NCBI GenBank assembly: GCA_038146865.1
Contig: JAYQSL010000002.1
Coordinates: 62,001 to 126,000 of the forward strand
From: GCA-2709075 sp038146865
GTDB lineage: Bacteria > Pseudomonadota > Alphaproteobacteria > MPNO01 > UBA2964
DNA length: 64,000 bases
Reading direction: 5' to 3'
The notes under the pieces are model-generated. The model was not told the DNA's origin and searched no databases. It worked only from the letters and a program-made list of their open reading frames with translations. Below, piece after piece: positions 27,094 through 35,670 of the stretch. Numbering within the stretch: the first letter of the stretch is position 1; every line of letters starts with the position of its first letter. The translations under genes and the position numbers were made by a program.

Positions 27094-28146
27094 TTAGCGA
27101 ACTAAGAGCGATCTGAGAAAAGGGAATTTGGGAACCGCGGCAATAACGGATAGAAAATTATTAATTTTCACCTCTGTCATAAATTCCGCGAAACAATCAC
27201 CCGACATAGAGTTTGCCATCGAGAAGATAATATTTGGGATTGTTTTTACATCATTTTCTATTATCCGGAGAAAGATATCGTCAGTAGTTTTCTCTAACAG
27301 TTTCTTAACAAAAAGTTTTTTACTATCATTTTCCACTAGCGATTCCGCACATAACTTTGCCCAAGTTTGCACTGCTAAGAAAGAATAGCCACTGCTGTTT
27401 CGGGCCATATCACCTCTAGCTCCAATAGGAAACCCCAGGTTATCGGGAGGAGCGGCCTTCAATCCCATTGGAATATAACCACCTTCTTCTCCTGTAATCT
27501 CCGCTTCTACACCATATTGCGTTATAAATGATTCAATGATGCCAATTAGCCTTTTCTTGGGAACTCTTTTGGTTCCAAAAGCCGTTGCCTCAAGAATTAA
27601 ACGCTGCTCATCTAATGGTAACAGATAGTTGAAAAGAAAATCTTCGCCGTCAGTTCTCATATCTCCCATTAAAATAGCGGCACTTGGGTCAAGTTTATGT
27701 CCTTTTTTGCAAAACAATTCGAGCCCGTAAATACTCTGAAAAACTCTGAATGAGCTGCTGAGCGGAGGCCGTGAGTCGAAGACATGATATGCTTTCGGCA
27801 TCCTATCCAACTTTTGTGGAATTATTTTAATTGAAGGATTTTTTTTTATCTTATCCATACAATCTTCAAAGAATCTTTGACCTCTAAGAAGATTATATTC
27901 CCAAGACTCACCATAATGAGAAATGCTCTCTGTTTTGGTAGAGAACACCCAACTATCAAATGATTTAGTCCTGAGCTGCTCTAAAGACTCTTCTTTTCTT
28001 TCCCAATAACAGAAGGTCTGATTGATCGTACAGGAGGTATTAGGTTCACTAATTACCACATTTCCCGGTAATTTTTTATATTCTGCTAGCTTTGCAGCAA
28101 GGCTAAGCCCTGCCATTCCCCCACCAATAATATGGATCCAATCCAT
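27094..28146 (-). CDS. crtY: Lycopene beta-cyclase CrtY
   Basis: A 350-residue flavoprotein starting with the nucleotide-binding WIHIIGGGMAGLSLAAKL motif. NQTFCYWERKEES matches the family's conserved (T)W(S)F(W)-type region, GDMRTDGEDFLFNYLLPL matches the substrate-domain motif, and EEGGYIPMG is the conserved cyclase Glu-rich loop. It is somewhat shorter than many CrtY proteins (~380). CrtY forms the beta rings of beta-carotene from lycopene. It sits 3 bases downstream of crtB. Confidence 0.92.
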   Translation of the reverse strand: MDWIHIIGGGMAGLSLAAKLAEYKKLPGNVVISEPNTSCTINQTFCYWERKEESLEQLRTKSFDSWVFSTKTESISHYGESWEYNLLRGQRFFEDCMDKIKKNPSIKIIPQKLDRMPKAYHVFDSRPPLSSSFRVFQSIYGLELFCKKGHKLDPSAAILMGDMRTDGEDFLFNYLLPLDEQRLILEATAFGTKRVPKKRLIGIIESFITQYGVEAEITGEEGGYIPMGLKAAPPDNLGFPIGARGDMARNSSGYSFLAVQTWAKLCAESLVENDSKKLFVKKLLEKTTDDIFLRIIENDVKTIPNIIFSMANSMSGDCFAEFMTEVKINNFLSVIAAVPKFPFLRSLLVR

Positions 28147-28149
28147 AGA

Positions 28150-29049
28150 CTATTTTCTTTGATTATCGGCACCGGGGAGGGTGCAAAAAGAAGTATGCAG
28201 CGTCTGGGCATGCGTTCCAGAGTAAAAATGGTTATCTCTAATGAAGATAAAATTGAACAAGCCGAGGAAGCAATCTAAACTTTTTTCTAAAAGGCTGACA
28301 AAACATCGTCCTTGCCAGATATCAAATTGACGCCTTTCTAACTTAAGTCCTATTCGGCGATAAACTCTTCCTGCCACAAAGACCACAAACCGAATTCTTA
28401 AAGGAAGGAAGGCTAGGCCGCGAAACCCTGATTTATAATAAATATCTGCCAATCTAAGCAGTTTTGATACCGCATCCTTAATTTTTTTGATCTCGTGAGG
28501 GGCAGGGGTGATCAAAGTTTTGGATGAAACACCCATCATATATTCTGTAGGAATATACTTCCGACCTAATTTAGCATCTTCAACGACATCTCTTGCAATA
28601 TTTGTAAGTTGCATAGCGATACCAAGATCAATTGCATGGGCTTTCGCTTGATCATCTTTGATCTCAAATAGATCGCAAAACATAAGGCCGACAGTTCCTG
28701 CTACCAAATAACAATAAGTCAGTAATTCATCTTCGGTAACGATATCCACCCTTTCCGTATCAAGGACTAATCCTTTCACTAGATTAGCAAGATGTTCCGT
28801 ATTTATTCCTAAACTCTCTAAATCTATATTTATGTATTTTTGAGAGTTAGAGCTTTCGAAACGTAAGGCTTTTTCGATTCTCTCAAGATTAACGCGTGAT
28901 CTTTCCAAATCTGAAGAGAGATCGGCTAAGTCATCCAATTCTCTACAAACCGAATAGAGGGCGGCCACCTTCGTTAAAGCCGCTTGACCTAAAAATCGAC
29001 CAGCAAAATAAAAGCTTTTGCTGTTTTTTCTCAGGGTTTCGACAGACAT
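28150..29049 (-). CDS. crtB: Phytoene synthase CrtB
   Basis: A 299-residue squalene/phytoene synthase with both Asp-rich motifs intact: SVCRELDDLADL near residue 35 and NIARDVVEDAKLGRKYIP in the middle. It joins two geranylgeranyl diphosphates to phytoene. It is third in the crt order, 2 bases after the crtI stop. The C-terminal ~30 residues are less typical of the family; a late frameshift is possible but not evident. Confidence 0.93.
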   Translation of the reverse strand: MSVETLRKNSKSFYFAGRFLGQAALTKVAALYSVCRELDDLADLSSDLERSRVNLERIEKALRFESSNSQKYINIDLESLGINTEHLANLVKGLVLDTERVDIVTEDELLTYCYLVAGTVGLMFCDLFEIKDDQAKAHAIDLGIAMQLTNIARDVVEDAKLGRKYIPTEYMMGVSSKTLITPAPHEIKKIKDAVSKLLRLADIYYKSGFRGLAFLPLRIRFVVFVAGRVYRRIGLKLERRQFDIWQGRCFVSLLEKSLDCFLGLFNFIFIRDNHFYSGTHAQTLHTSFCTLPGADNQRK

Positions 29050-29051
29050 TT

Positions 29052-30509
29052 CTAACTTATCAATTTCTCAACAACTTTCGCGGAATTTAAGACCCCGGGG
29101 ACGCCAGCACCTGGGTGTGTACCTGCCCCCACTAAAAAGAGGTTCTCGAATGACTCTGACAAATTGTGAAATCTAAACCAAGCTGATTGTTTGAATGTAG
29201 GCGCGATTGAAAATCCCGCTCCATCAACACTGAGATAATCTTCCTTAAAGTCTTCTGGGGTCATGATCTTCAGATTTTTAATTACTGATTTTAGGCCAGG
29301 CATTTCATTTTCATTAAGTGCATCAATTATTTTATCAGCGAGTAGGGGGGCCTGTGTCTTCCAATTGATGTTTGCTTGGAGATTAGGCACAGGAGCTAAC
29401 ACGTAAAAACTATCGTGTCCTTCTGGTGCAAAACTAGGATCTGTTGCAGTGGGTCTATGGATATACAAAGAAAAATCTTTCGGTAAAATTTGATGATCAA
29501 ATATATCCCGCAAGAGACCAGAAAACCTCTCCCCCATCCAAATAGAATGATGTGGAATTTGATCGAATTTTTGTGATGTGCCAAAAAAATAACAAATAGG
29601 CCCATGGATCTTTTATAGGTCATTTTAAATTTGACCTGCAGGGAGGAGTGATCAAGAAGGTCCCGATATAAGTAAAGAGGGTCTCCGTTAAATATATATT
29701 GATTGGCCTCAATCTCTTGGTTGTCCTCTGTGACAACAGACTGGATCCGATTGCCAATAGTCTTGAACTTTGAAATCGATGTGTTGCAGACGACCTTTAT
29801 ATTCTGGCGTTTCATTAATTCTTCTAAGGCCGAAATTACAGCGCCCATTCCTCCCATAGCAAAATGCACTCCATGGGCCCGTTCAAGGTAATGGATCAGA
29901 GAATAAATACATGTTGTATCTAAAGGGTTTCCTCCGAGCAGGAGAGGCTGGATAGACAAAGCACGTCTTAAATTTTGATTCTTAATATATTTTCCAACCA
30001 GCTGCCATACGGACCGATCTGCTCTCAATCTGAGCATCGTGGGGATTGCTTTTGCAAGGGTAGATAGCCTGTGAAATGGCGTATCAGCGAGATCTTCATA
30101 AGCGGTCTTATAGAGGGCCTTAGAGTGTTTTAACAGGCGGTTGTATCCGGCTAAATCCGTTGGAGAGTACCTTTTAATTTCAGAAATAATTTTTTCCGGA
30201 TTTCCCCCGTAATCAAAAATAGAGGCGTCTCTGAAATAAAAACGATACCAAGGATCAAGTTCAACAAACTTGACCGAATCTTCTCTTTTTTCTCCGAATA
30301 AGCTCGAATAACTCATCGAATAAAAAGGGAGCTGTTATCACTGTGGGCCCGGTATCGTGTCTGTAGGGGCCAAGTTTTAGGGATTGGGCTCTACCCCCCA
30401 GATTAGGTAACCTTTCAAATAGGCTTACATTGTATCCAGCAGCCCGCGCTCTCAACGCAGCGGCTATTCCGCCTAAACCACCGCCAATAACCGCGAGTTT
30501 ATCAGACAT
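29052..30509 (-). CDS. crtI: Phytoene desaturase CrtI, interrupted by two frameshifts
   Basis: Three overlapping frames add up to a single desaturase of ~485 residues, the normal CrtI length. The first segment (from 30509) has KLAVIGGGLGGIAAALRARAAG and NLGGRAQSL, the FAD motif. The frame shifts by one base near 30292-30303, entering GEKREDSVKFVELDPWYRF. The middle carries QPLLLGGNPLDTT and AMGGMGAVISALEELM. A second shift occurs at the seven-base run 29583-29589, where one more T on the coding strand would restore the frame to the C-terminal part ending GAGTHPGAGVPGVLNSAKVV. The two shifts are of opposite sign. CrtI converts phytoene to lycopene. Its ATG overlaps the restored crtE stop. Confidence 0.88.
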
Positions 30510-31394
30510 CAGGATCTAGAATGTTCTTCGATCCGTTTTAGTATATGGTTTTTGAATAATTTCTGACCACCGTGAGTATAATCAGGTAGCTTTTGAAACA
30601 AGATATCAATTTTTGAAAACACTTGTTCGAGAAGTCTCAGCAAGTGAAGATTTATGCTCCATTTTTTTAAATTGATAGGGTGTTGCAGTGCTGAGCCCGT
30701 CCAATTTTAAATTATCGCTATACTGATCTTCGTGATCGTCAACTAATTGATATGCCAGCCCGAAAAGGGCCGCGATTTCTTCGCATAGTGCCAAAGTTTT
30801 CTCTGTTTCTCCCTGCAAAGACATCACTATCAAAAAGGGGAGCGCAAAGAGTGTTCCGCTTTTAGCTCCACAAATTTCTTCATACCGGTCAAATAAAATA
30901 GTACTCTTGGAATTTTCCAAATCGGCTTGCTGGCCGAAAACAGTTTTACTAATTGACCCTGAAATAATGTCTCCCAGATCGCTCTTAAATCCTTCAGACC
31001 GCTCAACATCAGAGATAAAACCGTAAGCTTTGGTAATCAAAATCAAGGATAAGTTTATCGCAACACCCTCCCCATATTCTTTCCAGATCGAGGGTTTCCC
31101 TCTTCTAAATCCGTCACGATCCTGAATATCGTCCAATAGAAGAGAGCTTTGGTGGAGGATTTCTGTTGCGGCGGCTATTCGATATTGAATATCTTGTGAC
31201 AGCCCTGCCTCTTTCGCGACTGAGATGGCTATATTTGCTCTAAGACGCGAACCACCTGAATAAATATGATGCTGCCAGGCCCGCGCAAGAGTGCCGGTTA
31301 CCTCAGATAAAGATCCATTAAAAAAATCATTAAAATCACCCGCTATCTCAGTGGAACAGATTTCTTCCAAAGCGACAGAGGCGGGTAGGGACAT
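30509..31394 (-). CDS. crtE: Geranylgeranyl diphosphate synthase CrtE, C-terminus frameshifted
   Basis: A polyprenyl synthase with the first Asp-rich motif in HQSSLLLDDIQDRDGFRRGKPS and the second in AYQLVDDHEDQ. The uninterrupted frame stops at 30606, but removing one base from the seven-base run at 30662-30668 restores a C-terminus reading ...LEQVFSKIDILFQKLPDYTHGG..., ending in a TGATG overlap with crtI at 30509. That gives ~294 residues, the expected family length. CrtE supplies geranylgeranyl diphosphate to CrtB. The gene follows proteorhodopsin by 68 bases, with a hairpin in the gap. Confidence 0.9.
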
Positions 31395-31424
31395 TAAAAT
31401 AGGCTAAACAATTAGGAACTAGAT

Positions 31425-31455
31425 TACTCTGGGCGAGCTCAGCCCGCCCAGAGTA
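31425..31455 (-). promoter_or_regulatory. Strong hairpin between proteorhodopsin and crtE
   Basis: A perfect 11-bp inverted repeat, TACTCTGGGCG / CGCCCAGAGTA, with a 9-base loop, placed 8 bases after the rhodopsin stop. No T-run follows on the minus strand, so it is not a textbook terminator. It could stabilise the rhodopsin mRNA 3' end or cause partial termination, allowing much higher rhodopsin expression than the downstream crt genes. Confidence 0.6.
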
Positions 31456-31462
31456 GTCCAAA

Positions 31463-32254
31463 TCAGTCTTCTTTAGATACGCTCGTCGCTGCGTACCAAA
31501 TCAGAAGTCCAAATGCTATTTTGTTTACCACATCTGCAAGGTTGTAGACGATATTGAGTGCCTGACTTGCCTCAGGGGTCGTCGCACCGGTTGCTGTTAC
31601 ATAGACAAAATATCCAAGCACGTATCCTAACGGATAAATTGCCCAACCGATTGTTACAATCCATCTCATGGTCCTAAAGGCACTTTGGACTGCTGGTGGG
31701 GCCTGATCGGCTGCCATCTTTGAGGCTTCACCTGCAAAGATTTCATAGAGAATGAATGCCCAACCCAACATTCCGATGACAAAACCGACTGTCACATCTA
31801 TGTAGCCCGCCTCTCCCAAAAAGCCGGGAACAAGCATAACCAGAGTACCAATCAGCAACCGCCAGAATATACCTGCTGGTGCGGCACCAATCGCTCTCAA
31901 GATTAAGTAAAACTCAATCATCAATAGGGGAACGGTTAGAAGCCAGTCAATATAACGATAAACAGTTGGGGTTTCTCCTGTCGTCACCCATACTTCCCGC
32001 ATGTAGAAGTAGTGCACGGCTGCGATAAAAGTGACCAGTGCAGAAACGACAAGGGACGTCTTCCATTTAGCTGAAACACCCTGTGTCTCCCACAGGAAGA
32101 AAACAGTTGACGCCATCAAAGCCATAGAAATAAGCCAAAAAGAAATACCAACAAAATCATCTGACTTTAAATTCGCTGCAGCATGAGCCAACGTCGGCGC
32201 CAGAACTGCACCTCCTGATAAAGACGATATCAGTAGTTTTTTCGATAAAGACAT
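31463..32254 (-). CDS. Proteorhodopsin, green-tuned proton pump
   Basis: A 263-residue seven-helix rhodopsin with a cleavable N-terminal signal sequence (cleavage near AHA-AA). By alignment to classic proteorhodopsin, His81 (H75), the proton acceptor Asp103 in RYIDWLLTVPLL (D97), proton donor Glu114 (E108) and retinal Schiff-base Lys245 in NLADVVNKIAFG (K231) are all present, as expected for an outward proton pump. The tuning residue after TVPL is Leu111 (position 105), which indicates green absorption. An AGGAGA ribosome binding site precedes the ATG. It is the first gene of the operon that makes its own retinal. Confidence 0.98.
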   Translation of the reverse strand: MSLSKKLLISSLSGGAVLAPTLAHAAANLKSDDFVGISFWLISMALMASTVFFLWETQGVSAKWKTSLVVSALVTFIAAVHYFYMREVWVTTGETPTVYRYIDWLLTVPLLMIEFYLILRAIGAAPAGIFWRLLIGTLVMLVPGFLGEAGYIDVTVGFVIGMLGWAFILYEIFAGEASKMAADQAPPAVQSAFRTMRWIVTIGWAIYPLGYVLGYFVYVTATGATTPEASQALNIVYNLADVVNKIAFGLLIWYAATSVSKED

Positions 32255-32282
32255 AACTTCTCCTGTTACAATTTTAACTGTG

Positions 32283-32304
32283 CCTGCAATCGACCATATG
32301 CAGG
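32283..32304 (-). promoter_or_regulatory. Inverted repeat in the proteorhodopsin 5' region
   Basis: CCTGCA and TGCAGG flank a 10-base spacer, about 30-50 bases upstream of the rhodopsin ATG. It could be an operator half-site pair or a small leader hairpin. A 6-bp repeat could also be chance. Confidence 0.3.
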
Positions 32305-32420
32305 ATAACCTTTAATAATTAGCATATAAACCAAAATTTTGTAAGAATCAGTTGGACTAACGGAGTGCTCCAATTTTCTTAGATAAACGACAACTCATTA
32401 CAAACTTATTATCTTTTTCG

Positions 32421-33149
32421 ATGTTCTTGCTATTCCTCTTTGCAGGTCCAATTAGGCTTCCTGAGGATTATCATAACTTTGCAGATCAAAGGTCAGTCTT
32501 CCTTATCCCAAATTTTTTAGATGTCGTGAGCAATGTTCCATTTGCCGTATTGGGGATCTACGGTGTTTGTTTTTTAGCAAGAAATAAAAGAGGACCTAAT
32601 CCCCGAAATTTCATAGCCAAATTACCATTCCTCGGATTCTTCCTCGCAATCATATTCGTAATGTTAGGATCCGGGTATTATCATTGGGCTCCTGCTGATG
32701 GCCCGCTTCTTTATGATAGAGTTCCAATCGTTATTGCCTTTATGTGCCTATTTTCGGGGTTCCTCTCGGACCGTTTAAACTCTGTTTCTTTCGTACTCTG
32801 GGGGATGCCCTGCCTGATTGTTCTCTCTCTCGGTAGTCTTGGATGGGACCTCTTTCATGCAGCAAAAGGTGGAGACCTCAGATTTTACCTGTTTGTACAG
32901 GTTTGCCCGATCGTAATACTTCCAATTATTTGCAGACTATATCCCCATGGTCGATTAACTACGGAAAAGCACCTTTGGCAAATGATTGGCTGGTACGTGC
33001 TAGCAAAATTTTTTGAATATTTTGACTCTCAAATATTTAGTTTGACGCTTGAGACACTCAGTGGCCACACACTCAAACATTTGGCGGCCTCGATGGCAGT
33101 ACTCTCCGTCATTTGTATGCTCAAGGAAAAAATGAGAGAAGATCCCTAA
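32421..33149 (+). CDS. CREST-superfamily (alkaline ceramidase-like) membrane hydrolase, putative
   Basis: A 242-residue protein with about seven hydrophobic segments. It has DYHNFADQRSVFLIPNFLDVVSNVPF, with a conserved Ser/Asn region, then GSGYYHWAPADGPLLYDRVPIVIAF, containing a conserved His and an Asp, and GHTLKHLAAS near the C-terminus, with paired His residues. This S/D/H3 arrangement is characteristic of CREST proteins (alkaline ceramidases, PAQR receptors, Per1), which are thought to be zinc-dependent membrane hydrolases. The bacterial substrate is unknown. It is divergent from proteorhodopsin, with ~165 bases between them, and ends at a strong terminator. A link with phototrophy is only positional. 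Confidence 0.7.
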   Translation: MFLLFLFAGPIRLPEDYHNFADQRSVFLIPNFLDVVSNVPFAVLGIYGVCFLARNKRGPNPRNFIAKLPFLGFFLAIIFVMLGSGYYHWAPADGPLLYDRVPIVIAFMCLFSGFLSDRLNSVSFVLWGMPCLIVLSLGSLGWDLFHAAKGGDLRFYLFVQVCPIVILPIICRLYPHGRLTTEKHLWQMIGWYVLAKFFEYFDSQIFSLTLETLSGHTLKHLAASMAVLSVICMLKEKMREDP

Positions 33150-33178
33150 AATAAAACTCAAAATAACCCACAAAAAAA

Positions 33179-33202
33179 CGGGCCTTTGAAGGCCCGTTTT
33201 TT
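33179..33202 (+). terminator. Rho-independent terminator after the CREST-like gene
   Basis: The stem CGGGCCT / AGGCCCG with loop TTGA is followed by six T residues and preceded by seven A residues. It ends the plus-strand gene 30 bases upstream and could also act on the minus strand for the fascin-like gene transcripts. Confidence 0.9.
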
Positions 33203-33240
33203 AGCATTGAGATATTGATTTTAGTTTATTTAGTTTCTCT

Positions 33241-34230
33241 AAGGTTCTATTTGGCACCTTTTCCCAGAACCACTGGATTAGTTTTGGCATTCATTTTCTT
33301 GCCACCTGAAACATCTAAACAATTAGAATGTCTTGCCTTGAGCCATACCAACGGAACCAAAGTCCCACCTTCCATTGTTGATTAACCATTAATCAAGACC
33401 ATTGAAGAAGGTCCAACTCGCTTTCGGTTGCTCCCACCTCTGAATCGAGACCATTGGTTGCTGTGCTGAAGATAAGTCTTATTCTGTTAAAAACCATTGA
33501 CCCTTTGTCCTACAGGCGGAAGAGTTTAAAAGTCTTTGATTGGCACCTTTATGCAACAAGGTATTTCTTGCCATGAGCCATGCAACGGAAGGCAAAGGTC
33601 CCACCTTTCTGTGGAATAACCTAATCTTCTCCCACCGACCACTGAATGAGCCCTCTTAGGTTCTTTTGCTACCGTTCCCGGTTCGCATTGATTCACAACC
33701 TTCTGGTTCTTTCTCTTTTGCTGACCGCCCGCTCGTCCAGGCCGTGTTGTACTGAGGCTTGTAAAGTCTAAGACCACGTAAATTACCAGCAGCACGGGGT
33801 GGGCGAGGCTTTCGAGCTTTCCCGCCCTTCTTAGGTTCTATTCTGAAGCGTTCCCATGAACCAACCCTAGGACGGTTGGCATTCATGTTCTTGCCACCGG
33901 CACCCTCAGCAACAAGGTATTTCTTGCCATGAGCCATGCAACGGAAGGCAAAGGTCCCACCTTTCTGTGGAATAACCTTAATCTTCTCCCAAGAACCAAC
34001 ACGCTTGCGGTTACCCTCTAAACGACCATTAGGCTGACAAGAGAGATAAGTCTTCCAGGCCGTGTTGTAGATAGAGTCCTTGCGGATAATAAAGGTCTCC
34101 CAAGAACCACACCTCTTACGGTTCGCATTCACAACCTTCTGGTTCTTCTCAACAACAACATACTGACCCTTCGCCGCTCGTATACATACAGGCTTGTTCA
34201 TAAGACCACGTAAATTACCAGCAGCACGGG
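33241..34230. repeat. Tandem array of fascin-like repeat units, one readable and at least two degraded
   Basis: The C-terminal coding region of the adjacent secreted-protein gene exists in at least three versions. Unit A (about 33800-34230) is readable. Unit B (about 33490-33798) keeps near-perfect stretches: 33553-33634 equals 33909-33991 except for one base, and 33769-33798 equals 34201-34230 exactly (30 bases, spacing 432). Unit B also has internal losses and a displaced piece (TCCAGGCCGTGTTGTA). Unit C (about 33241-33480) is more diverged but still aligns in order. No long frame crosses B and C. Confidence 0.85.
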
Positions 34231-35540
34231 CCTTTCTTCCCTTTACCAGGGTTGTAGGCAAGCTTTGGAGCCTTTCGATTATTGTTGTCTGATACTGCCC
34301 GGCTTAAGTCTTTTCCTTTGCCCCCTGTGCTAACATTAAATTTCACCAAATTGGCAAAATCTTTACCCCAAGAGTAACCAGGCATCTTTACTGTTTTTCC
34401 AACAATCTTTTGTTTGGTACCGCCAACAGCCGCCTCAATTCCAGAACTGACTATGAAGTCGGCAGACGCTGTTTTACCCCTGATTTTCCAGTTTTTTACA
34501 GCAACGGTTATCCGTGCACCTGCTCTCGCAAGATTAAAGCTTTTAATGCCGTTGAATAATTTTGCTTCAGGAATGATCAAATTACAGCCGGAGGATTTCA
34601 TCAGTTTCATCATTTCCCCAGCAGTAGCCGATCCGGCATAACCAGCCATCGCCTGGTTCATGTTTTTTGCCCCTGATTTCATGGCGGCAGACTTCGCTGC
34701 AGTTTTGGCCGCAGCTTTGGCTCCCCGGGTTACAATCGCCTCTAAAACATCAGTGGTGGTAATTGGCGGGAAAGCTGGCGTCTGAAAATTAACTCCAAAC
34801 GTTTGGCTCCAGGAACTCTTTGCACCCTTTGTCAATTGGCAAGAAAGACCAACTTTCAAAGGTTTACCAAAGAAGTTCATTGTTACTGTCTGTCTTGCGT
34901 CCAGAGTCGCCCCAATTTTTCCATCTTTTTGATTGAGGTAAGTCACGATGCCTGTTGTTCCAGCTACCGTTGTTTTAAATTTTCCTGGACCAACGCAGGC
35001 CTTTTTCCCAAACATTTTGGCGCATGCTCTCATCTTCACTTCTGCATAGTTGCAATAAGATGCGTTTAATTTCCCAGGTCTTTTGGCTTTACACTTTCCA
35101 GATTTAGCAAATGGTTTTTCTTGCGAAAATCTAAAATCTTTTGCGGCGTCAACGACAGCATTTGCTCCAGCCGCTATAGCAGCCCCCGCAGCAACCCCCG
35201 CGCCAACGACAGCGCCAGCGCCAATTTTAGCACCTCGACTAATGGTTTTGGCACCTTTATCTATTGTTTTTCCGACTTTGTTAACGCCCTTTGAAACTCC
35301 CTTACCGACTTTCTTAACGCCTTTTGACACGCTTTTGCCGGCTTTCTTCAGGCCCTTACTAATCTTTTTGTGGAACGCTGCCATTTGAATTTCTGAGGCG
35401 TTTCGTTTTTTTACGAGAACATTTTCTGAATTCAGTGACTTGCCAGTCAAAACGTTAGCCGCACGGACATTGTCGGTGTAGCTAAAAAATGTACAAATAA
35501 ACAGAAACGGAATAATCCAAATTAATTTTCGATATTTCAT
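33656..35540 (-). CDS. Secreted protein with 11-residue basic repeats and C-terminal fascin-like beta-trefoil, frameshifted
   Basis: I do not recognise the full protein. It starts with a signal peptide (cleavage near VRA-AN). Residues ~60-105 hold four 11-residue repeats: KGLKKAGKSVS, KGVKKVGKGVS, KGVNKVGKTID, KGAKTISRGAK; a Gly/Ala-rich hydrophobic stretch follows (~106-135). Then come ~300 residues of unknown fold with several Cys residues. The frame stops at 34215, but a one-base shift near 34228-34250 joins it to a region with three ~45-residue subrepeats, each ending GSWE-x-(F/I), which looks like one fascin-type beta-trefoil. The second frame ends at 33656 inside degraded copies of the same domain. 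Basic amphipathic repeats suggest membrane contact, and the trefoil suggests glycan or protein binding; both are inference. Confidence 0.65.
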
Positions 35541-35670
35541 CTTAAAAAAAATCCCCCATTAAAACTCTCGATCACAATAGAGAATTCATTTAAGAAGGCA
35601 AATCTGCTTGGGGGAGCTAGAGACGGGCCTGACTTTGATTAAACGAAGCGAATTAGTTTTATCCTCTGCG

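Noticed and set aside
33526..33795. 89-residue reverse-strand frame within the repeat array
   Set aside because: It is an out-of-frame reading of degraded trefoil repeats, not an independent gene.
33241..34230. CRISPR-like or mobile-element repeats
   Set aside because: The repeats are long, uneven coding units without constant spacers, terminal inverted repeats or a transposase; they derive from the neighbouring protein gene.
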